Source of the DNA: Cyclobacteriaceae bacterium
Lineage (GTDB): Bacteria; Bacteroidota; Bacteroidia; Cytophagales; Cyclobacteriaceae
Length of the DNA stretch: 12,561 nt
Assembly (NCBI GenBank): GCA_019751475.1
Contig: JAIENH010000350.1
Span: 1-12,561, forward strand
Reading direction: 5' to 3'
Positions 1 to 6,154 of this stretch are shown here, in pieces. A program made the translations under genes and the position numbers. The notes under the pieces are model-generated. The model was not told the DNA's origin. It saw only the letters and a program-made list of their open reading frames with translations, and did no database searches. How positions within the stretch are numbered: position 1 is the first letter of the stretch; the number at the start of each line of letters is the position of its first letter.

Positions 1-140
1 TGCAGGAAATGGCAGACAGACCACCGCCAGGCCAAGTCACCTGCCCACTTTGTGACAAGGTTTGTGATGTATCAGCTGAAGGATCTGACAGTTTGCCAAA
101 CAACCTGCACGCCCTTCACATTGTTGAGCTCATCAAAAAA
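1..140 (+). other. TRIM/RING-finger-like coding fragment fused to glmS (probable chimera)
   Basis: Read in the same frame as glmS, these bases encode the C-terminal part of a RING domain and the stretch after it: a QEM..R helix end, the VTCPLC knuckle (C12 and C15 counted from the ATG at 9), then a [16 protein letters not shown] segment. This order, CP-x-C followed about 15 residues later by L-P-x-N and a hydrophobic helix, is typical of animal TRIM-type E3 ligases and is not found in GlmS. GlmS similarity begins abruptly at MNDQI (141), right after a run of seven A (135-141). The simplest reading is a join of eukaryotic and bacterial DNA during library preparation or assembly. A natural fusion is much less likely, because it would remove the rest of an essential enzyme. 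Confidence 0.6.
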
Positions 141-620
141 ATGAATGATCAAATACAGGCTATCGCAGAAGAATTTAAAGATGTGCGGAATTTCCTTTAC
201 TTGGGCCGAGGCTATAATTTTCCTGTTGCGTTGGAGGGCGCTCTTAAGCTGAAGGAAATTTCCTATATACATGCAGAAGGCTACCCGGCTGCGGAGATGA
301 AACACGGACCCATTGCATTGATTGACGAAGAAATGCCGGTCGTATTCATCGCTACGAAGGACAGTTCGTACGAAAAAGTAGTTTCCAACATTCAAGAAGT
401 AAAAGCTCGCAAAGGTCGCGTCATAGCAGTGGTGACGGAGGGCGACACTCAAATCCAGAAAATGGCCGAGTTTACAATTGAAGTACCCGCTACGATTGAA
501 GCACTAATGCCGATGATTTCAGTTGTGCCTCTGCAGTTGTTGTCTTATCACATTGCCGTGATGCGAGGCTGCAACGTAGACCAACCCAGAAACCTTGCAA
601 AGAGTGTGACGGTAGAGTAA
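3..620 (+). CDS. glmS: GlmS C-terminal isomerase domain (partial, 5' part foreign)
   Basis: GlmS (glutamine--fructose-6-phosphate aminotransferase) makes glucosamine-6-phosphate, the cytoplasmic entry step to peptidoglycan and LPS amino sugars. The frame is open to the left edge. Counting from the ATG at 9, residues 45-203 are the second SIS (isomerase) half: the [20 protein letters not shown] block, the [10 protein letters not shown] block, KHGP and the terminal LAKSVTVE. The residues corresponding to E. coli Glu488, His504 and Lys603 are E83, H99 and K198, and their spacings (16 and 99 residues) are the same as in E. coli. Upstream of residue 45 the protein no longer resembles GlmS: the STKAFT-region and inter-SIS linker expected there are replaced by cysteine-rich RING-like sequence. 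The true gene therefore starts outside this window, and the ATG at 9 should not be taken as its start. The gene ends 13 bp from the convergent gene at 634. Confidence 0.9.
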   Translation, partial: QEMADRPPPGQVTCPLCDKVCDVSAEGSDSLPNNLHALHIVELIKKMNDQIQAIAEEFKDVRNFLYLGRGYNFPVALEGALKLKEISYIHAEGYPAAEMKHGPIALIDEEMPVVFIATKDSSYEKVVSNIQEVKARKGRVIAVVTEGDTQIQKMAEFTIEVPATIEALMPMISVVPLQLLSYHIAVMRGCNVDQPRNLAKSVTVE

Positions 621-633
621 GTTACCCTACTAC

Positions 634-1290
634 TTAGCTTTTCTTACTGACAGTTTTTAGGAGTTCACAGACGTTATAGTGCTCATCACCCGTAGATTCT
701 TTTACAGCCTCGAGCAGTCGGCAGACATTTTTTTCTCCGATTCTACTTGCCCATTCAAATGGTCCCCACGGATAGTTGGTACCTAGTTTCATTGCCAGGT
801 CAATGTCTTCGCGGGTGGCTGTGCCTTCCATTACTGTAGAGTAAGCTTCATTAATAATCATGCAAATCACACGAGGTGTAACGAGCCCCGCACGATCAGC
901 CACCAATTGATAATTAGTCGCCAGGCCTTCACACGTTTTTGCTAGGACTGGCTGACTACCTTGATGAAGCATGGAGACCTCTAAAACCTCACGATCGAGG
1001 AATGTGGGCAATCCACAAAAACCAAAAATGTTGGCCGTCCGCTCTTTGTCAAAAAGCCGGGATAAAGAAACAAAAGCAGCATTAACAAACACGGGTATGT
1101 TTGAAATGGATACGTAAGGTTTTACTTCATCTGGATGTGCGTAGCTAGTAAAATCAAATAGGGCATCTGCCAGGCCTTGTCGCACACTAGCGTCACTTAA
1201 ACTTGCAAACTGTTGATAGCTGTGTCTTGATCCAAACTTCCGTTGCGCTTCTGCCAGTTGATCGTCATTTCCAATGATGAGAATGTTCAT
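634..1290 (-). CDS. Reduced 3-hydroxyacyl-CoA dehydrogenase-like protein
   Basis: The protein has 218 aa, against roughly 280-300 for 3-hydroxybutyryl-CoA dehydrogenases. Residues from about 130 to the end match the 3HCDH C-terminal domain: a DRAGLVTPRVICMIINEAY helix, an ATREDIDLAMKLGTNYPWGP motif, then FEWASRIG. The N-terminal half is a shortened Rossmann remnant. The start MNILIIGNDD has no GxGxxG loop. The segment that normally reads G-L-H-F-F-N-P reads GFCGLP, so the catalytic His is not conserved, and the usual Asn of the V-N-R motif is lost (VTPR). It is therefore probably not a standard NAD-dependent dehydrogenase; a CoA-ester-binding or structural role is only an inference. It is convergent with glmS and divergent from ridA, sharing a 57-bp promoter region with the latter. 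Confidence 0.75.
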   Translation of the reverse strand: MNILIIGNDDQLAEAQRKFGSRHSYQQFASLSDASVRQGLADALFDFTSYAHPDEVKPYVSISNIPVFVNAAFVSLSRLFDKERTANIFGFCGLPTFLDREVLEVSMLHQGSQPVLAKTCEGLATNYQLVADRAGLVTPRVICMIINEAYSTVMEGTATREDIDLAMKLGTNYPWGPFEWASRIGEKNVCRLLEAVKESTGDEHYNVCELLKTVSKKS

Positions 1291-1303
1291 TTATACAGTA
1301 TAA
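1291..1303. promoter_or_regulatory. Palindrome abutting the start of the 3HCDH-like gene
   Basis: TTATACAGTATAA is a perfect 6-bp inverted repeat (TTATAC/GTATAA) around a central base, directly adjoining the minus-strand ATG at 1290. It lies where a ribosome would bind, so it could be an operator or could modulate initiation. No regulator is encoded nearby and a chance AT-rich palindrome is possible. Confidence 0.25.
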
Positions 1304-1323
1304 ATACCTGACATTATTTTTCT

Positions 1324-1331
1324 GATCTTTG
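1324..1331 (+). promoter_or_regulatory. Candidate -7 element for ridA
   Basis: GATCTTTG matches TAnnTTTG except at the first base and lies 16 bp before the ridA ATG. I see no clear TTG at the -33 position, so support is weak. It forms one half of the palindrome TTTGATCAAA (1328-1337) shared with the minus-strand -7 element. Confidence 0.25.
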
Positions 1332-1333
1332 AT

Positions 1334-1341
1334 CAAAAGTA
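1334..1341 (-). promoter_or_regulatory. -7 element of the 3HCDH-like gene promoter
   Basis: Read on the minus strand this is TACTTTTG, a full match to the Bacteroidota -7 consensus TAnnTTTG, about 43 bp upstream of the ATG at 1290. A TTG that could act as the -33 element lies at 1357-1359 (minus), 15 bp away, which is shorter than the usual spacing of about 19 bp. Confidence 0.4.
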
Positions 1342-1347
1342 CGAGTT

Positions 1348-1728
1348 ATGTCCAAACAAGTAATCTACTCTCCCCACGCACCTAATCCAATCGGGCCCTA
1401 CAGCCAGGCCATCCAGGTTGGCAATATGCTATTTGTGTCCGGTCAGGTGGCCATTCAAAAATCAACTGGATCGGTGATCACGCACAGCATTCCTGAAGAA
1501 ACCCGCCAGGTGATGAGCAATCTCAAAGACGTGCTCGCGGCAGCCCAAATGGATTTCTCTCACGTGGTGAAGTGCACCATTTTTCTAAAAGACATGAACA
1601 ATTTCCCCAAGGTAAATGAAGTGTATGGTTCCTACTTTGTATCTCAACCTCCTGCCCGCGAAACAGTGGAGGTAAGTCGATTGCCCAAAGACGTGAACGT
1701 AGAAATTTCCTGCATCGCAGTGAAGTGA
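1348..1728 (+). CDS. ridA: RidA family reactive intermediate/imine deaminase
   Basis: The protein is 126 aa, the usual size for the RidA (YjgF/YER057c/UK114) family of cytoplasmic trimers. RidA hydrolyses reactive enamine/imine intermediates such as 2-aminoacrylate, which are released by PLP-dependent threonine/serine dehydratases, to the ketoacid plus ammonia. Family marks are present in order: the N-terminal SPHAPNPIGPYSQA block with Tyr18, the FVSGQ strand, the VVKCTIFLKDM strand, and the C-terminal PPARETVEVSRLPKDVNVEI signature. In that signature Arg104 is the substrate-carboxylate-binding Arg and Glu120 is the conserved Glu, so the protein should be active. The ATG at 1348 gives the canonical N-terminus. 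The stop codon overlaps the next gene by 4 bp (GTGA), so the two are probably translationally coupled. Confidence 0.95.
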   Translation: MSKQVIYSPHAPNPIGPYSQAIQVGNMLFVSGQVAIQKSTGSVITHSIPEETRQVMSNLKDVLAAAQMDFSHVVKCTIFLKDMNNFPKVNEVYGSYFVSQPPARETVEVSRLPKDVNVEISCIAVK

Positions 1729-2180
1729 TCTCCTTTCTTCCTTCTTACCACGAAACGCTAGTGCTACCCTCATCGGCTGATAGGGTGTATCAATTGCTAA
1801 GCACGGCTACCTCCAATCAGTCTCCAGCAGGCGAAGCGATTCTTTTCACCGGTTGGGTAAAAGCAGATCGCTTTCGTATCTCACTGCGCATGAGAAGACC
1901 CAACACGTATCTGCCTCTGGTGACAGGCTTAATTGAATCTACTTCTTCTGGTTGCCTGCTGCTCATGGATTATCAACTCTATCCTACCACCCGGCTACTT
2001 ATTACGCTGTGGACGATTGGCATCATGCTGGCTGGCATTATTATCGCATTTCAATCCAAGAATATTTTATTTATGCTGGTCAGCGTCTCCATCATTGCCG
2101 CCATTCTCTTCATTGTTTGGTCAAATTTTAAGCTCCAATTAGCACCTACCCGAAAAGCCTTTCAACAGCTTTTGTTCTGA
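1725..2180 (+). CDS. Conserved-looking two-TM membrane protein, function unknown
   Basis: The protein has 151 aa and starts at a GTG that overlaps the ridA stop codon. Residues 1-90 form a soluble region with mixed beta character (ILFTGWVKADRFRISLRMRR, then a VTGLIESTSSGCLLLMDYQL segment). Two adjacent hydrophobic helices follow at about 92-110 and 113-132, then a short polar tail rich in Gln/Lys. The pattern of a hydrophobic-Gly-x-Val strand, an R-rich strand, P-x-h-x-G-x-I-E, then two TM segments resembles small uncharacterised membrane proteins I recall from several bacterial phyla, but I cannot name a domain. Coupling to ridA suggests co-expression and does not establish a shared function. 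Confidence 0.7.
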   Translation: MISFLPSYHETLVLPSSADRVYQLLSTATSNQSPAGEAILFTGWVKADRFRISLRMRRPNTYLPLVTGLIESTSSGCLLLMDYQLYPTTRLLITLWTIGIMLAGIIIAFQSKNILFMLVSVSIIAAILFIVWSNFKLQLAPTRKAFQQLLF

Positions 2181-2266
2181 CTGCTGCGTAAGGAGATTTT
2201 GTACCTTTACCGGCTTAGGTGATGAGAAATGATTGACAACCCTTATCCCAGATTCCAATCGAAGTC

Positions 2267-3796
2267 ATGAAAGAAGTTCGAGTCAGGTTTGCACCCAGTC
2301 CTACGGGAGCGTTACACATCGGTGGCATTCGCACAGCCCTGTACAATTTTCTGCTGGCCAGAAAGCATGGAGGCACCATGATCTTACGAATTGAGGACAC
2401 CGATCAAAATAGATTTGTGCCGGGAGCGGAAGAATACATTTTACAATCGCTCGCCTGGGCGGGAATAAAAATAGATGAAGGTGTTGGCGTGGGCGGCCCT
2501 TATGCGCCTTACCGGCAATCGGAGCGCAAGCCTATCTATCAACAGCACGTTCAAAAACTACTTGATGCGGGTCATGCTTACTATGCTTTTGATACAGAAC
2601 AGGAATTGGATGCCATGCGCGAAAGACTTAAAGCACGGGGTGGTACCAGTCAGCAGTACGATGGCAGTTCGAGGATGAGCATGAAAAACTCATTGACGCT
2701 TTCAGCCAATGAAGTGGCGAAAAGATTAGCGGACGGAAGTCCTTTTGTAGTGCGGCTCAAAGTACCTGCTAGTGAAGAAGTGCACCTGACCGACCTGATT
2801 CGCGGTCACGTGGTGGTAAACTCCTCGCAAGTAGATGATAAGGTGTTGATGAAGTCTGACGGAATGCCGACTTATCACCTGGCCAATGTTGTTGACGACT
2901 ACCTGATGAAAATTTCTCACGTGATACGTGGCGAGGAATGGTTGCCTTCGGCACCACTGCATGTCTTGTTATATCGGTTCTTTGGTTGGGAAAAGGAGAT
3001 GCCTCAATTCGCCCATCTTCCTTTGTTACTAAAGCCAGACGGCAACGGCAAGCTCAGCAAACGTGATGCGGATAAAAATGGGTTTCCGATTTTTCCTCTC
3101 AATTGGACAGATGCAGAAAGTGGCCAACTTTCCATAGGCTATCGAGAAACCGGCTACTTGCCGGAAGCGCTCATCAACTTTTTAGCCTTGCTCGGCTGGA
3201 ACCCTGGCACGGAACAAGAAATCTTCTCCCTCCAGGAATTGATAGAAGCATTTTCATTGGAGCGCATTGGCAAGGCGGGCGCCAAGTTTGACATTCACAA
3301 AGCGCAATGGTTCAACCAGCACTACCTTCGGCACAAGCCGGATGAAGAACTGTTGAACTATCTTCAGTCTGCATTACAGCAGCAAGGCATTTCCTGTGAT
3401 CCGAACAATGCAAAGAAAATTGTTAACGTGATGCGCGATCGCATTACTTTTCCGAATGACTTGTGGGAAGGTGGAAAATTTTTCTTTGTAGCTCCTACAG
3501 CATTTGATGAACAAGTGGTGGCTAAGAAGTGGAATGACGATGCTGTCAAAGTAATGAATGCATTCAAAGACAAAATCAGTGAAGTAGCATCGCTTACTGC
3601 GGAAGCGGCCAAAGAAATACTAGAGGCCGTTACAGCCTCGCTCAACATTAAAACAGGTCAAATCTTGCAAGCCTTACGCATGTCCATCACCGGTGGGGCC
3701 AGCGGACCCGACCTGATGATGACACTCGAAATATTAGGCAGCGCGGAGTCAGCCAGGCGAATTTCATACGCTGTTCAAACTATTAAACGATCCTAA
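2267..3796 (+). CDS. gltX: Glutamyl-tRNA synthetase
   Basis: GltX ligates glutamate to tRNA-Glu in the cytoplasm (class Ic synthetase). At 509 aa it is of normal length. The class I HIGH motif is HIGG (residues 17-20, after APSPTGAL), the KMSKS loop is KLSKR (262-266), and the HVIRGEEWLPSAPLH block lies between them. After the KMSKS loop there is a GFPIFPLNWTDAESG-type insertion before GYLPEALINFLALLGWNPG, which is usual in Bacteroidota GltX and not an anomaly. The C-terminal anticodon-binding helical domain is complete. The preceding 86-bp gap (2181-2266) contains TACCTTTA (2202-2209), one base from a -7 consensus, but no convincing -33 element. The next gene starts 2 bp after the stop, so an operon is likely. 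Confidence 0.97.
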   Translation: MKEVRVRFAPSPTGALHIGGIRTALYNFLLARKHGGTMILRIEDTDQNRFVPGAEEYILQSLAWAGIKIDEGVGVGGPYAPYRQSERKPIYQQHVQKLLDAGHAYYAFDTEQELDAMRERLKARGGTSQQYDGSSRMSMKNSLTLSANEVAKRLADGSPFVVRLKVPASEEVHLTDLIRGHVVVNSSQVDDKVLMKSDGMPTYHLANVVDDYLMKISHVIRGEEWLPSAPLHVLLYRFFGWEKEMPQFAHLPLLLKPDGNGKLSKRDADKNGFPIFPLNWTDAESGQLSIGYRETGYLPEALINFLALLGWNPGTEQEIFSLQELIEAFSLERIGKAGAKFDIHKAQWFNQHYLRHKPDEELLNYLQSALQQQGISCDPNNAKKIVNVMRDRITFPNDLWEGGKFFFVAPTAFDEQVVAKKWNDDAVKVMNAFKDKISEVASLTAEAAKEILEAVTASLNIKTGQILQALRMSITGGASGPDLMMTLEILGSAESARRISYAVQTIKRS

Positions 3797-3798
3797 TC

Positions 3799-4026
3799 AT
3801 GGCCAAGCGAACAACTTCAAAATCTCAAAAAGTGAAACCCAAAGCACGCGTACACCGCGAGCTGGAAGGATTAGATGTGTCTATTGACTCGTTTGGCGAA
3901 TTGCGATCGAACATGAACATTGAGAAGATCAATGAGTTTCTCAACAAAAATGTAGACGATAAAAAATTGGCTGAGCGGGAAGATTATGATGAGATGAAGA
4001 AAAAAGGCAAGTCAGGAAAAAAGTGA
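3799..4026 (+). CDS. Small lysine-rich hypothetical protein
   Basis: The protein has 75 aa and I do not recognise a family. It has a basic N-terminus (about 1-20: MAKRTTSKSQKVKPKARVHR) and a central segment (21-52) that may form one or two helices (LEGLDVSIDSFGELRSNMNI, EKINEFLNKNVDD). The tail alternates acid and Lys and ends in KKKGKSGKK. It has no cysteines, signal peptide or TM segment, so it is likely cytoplasmic; the two basic ends could bind nucleic acid or a partner, which is inference only. It begins 2 bp after gltX and ends 7 bp before the carboxypeptidase gene, so it is almost certainly translated as part of that run. This tight spacing is the main evidence that it is real. Confidence 0.7.
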   Translation: MAKRTTSKSQKVKPKARVHRELEGLDVSIDSFGELRSNMNIEKINEFLNKNVDDKKLAEREDYDEMKKKGKSGKK

Positions 4027-4033
4027 AAGTAAA

Positions 4034-5641
4034 ATGAAACAATACATTCTTTGGTTGGCTCTGGCCATTAGCGCACCAGCTATTGCTCAAACACTTCCAG
4101 CAAGTCTCGTCATCACATCCGAGAGATCAAACTTTGAAAAGACATCAACGCATCGGGATGTAATGGATTTCATTGAAGTTGTAAAAGGGAAAAGCCAGGA
4201 CATACACGTTTTCTCAATGGGCAAAAGTCAGGAAGGTAAAGACATACCCGTAGTCGTGATGGCACGTCCGCGTGTGCAGACTCCCGAAGAAGCAAAAGCT
4301 AGTGGTAAAATGATTGTTTACATCCAAGGCAATATTCACGCAGGTGAAGTGGAAGGGAAAGAAGCACTCCTGATGCTGATGCGCGACATACTACTCGGTG
4401 ACAAACAGCATCTGTTGGAAAACCAAATCATTTTATTCGCACCGATCTATAACACCGACAGTAATGACAAAATGGAAAAAGGCAGGCGCCCTTCGCAGGA
4501 AGACAGTCCGCTGGAAGTTGGCATACGCGAAAACAGCCAGGGTCTTGATCTGAATCGCGATGGTGTGAAGATGGAGGCCTTTGAGACAAATCATCTTTTT
4601 CAAAACGTGGTGGTACCGTGGGATCCTCAGGTGTTTGTTGATTTGCACACAACCAACGGCACATGGCACGCCTGGAACCTCACATGGGCCCCGAGTTATC
4701 ATTATGCCGGAGAGCGTGGACCCTATGATTATATTGTAAATACTATGTTGAAAAGTATTACGGAAACTGTCAAGCAGAAGTACGACCTAAACTTTGGCCC
4801 ATACGGGGATTACGATGTGCGCCAAGGCTGGCCGCCCAAAAATTTCTATACGTATAATCATCACCCACGCTACTTGGTTAATCAGTTTAGTCTGCGCAAC
4901 CGAATAGCAATTCTCAGCGAAGCCTTCTCACATGAACGGTTTTATCAGCGTATTCATTCCACCTATGCATTCGTGAATGAAATTCTCACCTATACAAAAA
5001 CACATGGTGACGAGATAAGGGCAGTCAACAAAAAAGCTGAAGAGCAGACCATAAGTCAGATCGCTTCACATGCTGGAAAAATAAAGAAGGGCGTGCGCTT
5101 TAAAATGGTGCCGCTACAAACTCTTCCGGAGCTTCCCACCTACGATTATGTTGTCACCACTAAGGCCGATGGATCGCCCGATTACTTAAGAACCGGCAAC
5201 ATCATTCGCGCAAAAGATGTAACGTATTACGCCAAGTTTGACGCAGAAATTGAAAGCACCGTGCCCAAAGGATATGTTATTCCCGCAGAGTTTTCAGCTG
5301 TGGCTGAAAACCTGCGAAAGCATGGAGTAGTGGTCACAACATTGGGGCAATCAAAATCTTTTGAAGGGGAAGTTTTCCTGGTGGATAAGTACGAAAAGGC
5401 AGCCCGTAAGTTTGAAGGTCATTTTATGGCCAAAGTGCAGGGAAGTTTTTCATCTACTCGCAAGAAATTTAATAAAGGCGACTATGTGGTAGATCTGGCA
5501 CAACCGTTGGGAAATCTCGCTTTCTATTTGCTGGAGCCACAATCGGATGATGGCTACGTGAGATGGAATTTCTTTGACGGTCCGCTGGAAAAACAAGCCG
5601 GCAACAAGAAGGTGGAGTATCCCGTATTTAAGTATTATTGA
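4034..5641 (+). CDS. Secreted M14-family zinc carboxypeptidase
   Basis: The protein has 535 aa and begins with a Sec signal peptide (MKQYILWLALAISAPAIAQ, cleavage near residue 19). The M14 metallopeptidase site is visible. Zinc ligands are H102 and E105 in GNIHAGEVEGKEA and H205 in VFVDLHTTNG; the substrate-binding Asn-Arg pair is N174-R175 in GLDLNRDG; and the catalytic Glu is E296 in ILSEAFSH. It should therefore be an active exported carboxypeptidase, probably acting on peptides or cell-wall-derived peptides in the periplasm or outside the cell; the substrate cannot be read from sequence. Residues from about 340 to 535 form an extra C-terminal region, apparently beta-rich, without a recognised domain and without a Por/T9SS-type tail signature. 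It lies downstream of gltX and the 75-aa gene. Confidence 0.88.
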   Translation: MKQYILWLALAISAPAIAQTLPASLVITSERSNFEKTSTHRDVMDFIEVVKGKSQDIHVFSMGKSQEGKDIPVVVMARPRVQTPEEAKASGKMIVYIQGNIHAGEVEGKEALLMLMRDILLGDKQHLLENQIILFAPIYNTDSNDKMEKGRRPSQEDSPLEVGIRENSQGLDLNRDGVKMEAFETNHLFQNVVVPWDPQVFVDLHTTNGTWHAWNLTWAPSYHYAGERGPYDYIVNTMLKSITETVKQKYDLNFGPYGDYDVRQGWPPKNFYTYNHHPRYLVNQFSLRNRIAILSEAFSHERFYQRIHSTYAFVNEILTYTKTHGDEIRAVNKKAEEQTISQIASHAGKIKKGVRFKMVPLQTLPELPTYDYVVTTKADGSPDYLRTGNIIRAKDVTYYAKFDAEIESTVPKGYVIPAEFSAVAENLRKHGVVVTTLGQSKSFEGEVFLVDKYEKAARKFEGHFMAKVQGSFSSTRKKFNKGDYVVDLAQPLGNLAFYLLEPQSDDGYVRWNFFDGPLEKQAGNKKVEYPVFKYY

Positions 5642-5664
5642 GCTGATAATATTTGTTAACTTCG
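5638..5664 (+). promoter_or_regulatory. Candidate promoter of the hicB-hicA pair
   Basis: TAACTTCG at 5657-5664 matches the -7 consensus TAnnTTTG in seven of eight positions and lies 9 bp before the hicB ATG. A TTG at 5638-5640 is the possible -33 element, 16 bp upstream, slightly closer than usual. An overlapping AATATTTG (5648-5655) is an alternative. Confidence 0.35.
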
Positions 5665-5673
5665 TAGGACTCT

Positions 5674-5913
5674 ATGAAAGCAAAAGCTGCTAAAAAGAAA
5701 CCGTATCATCTTCCAATTCTGTTAGAACAAGATGAGGATGGTTTTTACATCGTTTCCTGTCCATCGTTTAAGGGTTGTCACTCTTACGGAAAGACGGTCG
5801 ATGAAGCAATGTCAAATATTCGGGAAGCGATTGCCCTGTGCCTTGAAGTGGGAGAACCCAAACAATTAAACCATTTCATTGGCTTCCGGGAAATTGAATA
5901 TCAGCCTGCATAG
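5674..5913 (+). CDS. hicB: HicB-family antitoxin
   Basis: This is a 79-aa protein of the HicB type II antitoxin family, which binds and neutralises the HicA mRNA interferase. The partial RNase-H-like HicB fold is recognisable: LPILLEQDEDGFYIVSCPSF, then a GCHSYGKTVDEAMSNIREAI block, then a short helix and tail. It carries no added ribbon-helix-helix or HTH domain, so any autoregulation would need another DNA-binding part. The N-terminus is Lys-rich (MKAKAAKKK). The antitoxin gene precedes the toxin gene, the reverse of E. coli hicAB, an order also known for this family. The hicA reading frame begins 2 bp after the hicB stop. Confidence 0.85.
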   Translation: MKAKAAKKKPYHLPILLEQDEDGFYIVSCPSFKGCHSYGKTVDEAMSNIREAIALCLEVGEPKQLNHFIGFREIEYQPA

Positions 5914-5915
5914 TC

Positions 5916-6150
5916 TTGGCCAAACAGTATACCATCTCAGGAAAAGAACTTATTAAAGTGCTTGAAAAGATTGGTTTTCAAGTCGTGCGAATCAATGGCT
6001 CTCATCATCGCCTCAGGCACTCAGACGGCCGCGTAACTACTGTGCCCGTTCACAGGAATGATGATTTGCCTAAAGGATTGCTCCCGAAAAATTATCCGAG
6101 AAGACCTGTCAATGGAATTAGAAGATTTTAACGAACAGATTAAAAAATAA
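5916..6150 (+). pseudogene. hicA: HicA-family toxin, frameshifted near its 3' end
   Basis: HicA toxins are small dsRBD-fold mRNA interferases. The uncorrected frame (5916-6131, TTG start, 71 aa) has the family marks: a helix KELIKVLEKIGF, then the catalytic-His motif INGSHHRLRH (H30), DGRVTTVPVH and LPKGLL. After LL it reads [15 protein letters not shown], which does not fit HicA. Removing one base within 6083-6091 (CCC or the A5 run) restores [23 protein letters not shown] and a TAA at 6148-6150, giving 77 aa that match the family's C-terminal helix. So there is one extra base, either a real inactivating mutation or a sequencing error. The start is probably TTG at 5916, as I see no in-frame ATG nearby. 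It is co-transcribed with hicB and ends 4 bp before the next ATG. Confidence 0.85.
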
Positions 6151-6154
6151 TACT

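Noticed and set aside
72..452. Minus-strand open frame of 126 codons across glmS
   Set aside because: It is antisense to clear GlmS sequence, spans the foreign join and has no recognisable domain; it is a shadow of the plus-strand frame.
3080..3145. Extra segment after the GltX KLSKR loop as a possible novel domain or intein remnant
   Set aside because: An insertion of this type with GFPIFPLxWTD is usual in Bacteroidota GltX proteins; it is short and in frame.
3364..3648. Minus-strand open frame of 94 codons with Ala/Ser-rich start
   Set aside because: It is antisense to the GltX anticodon-binding domain, whose frame is continuous and conserved.
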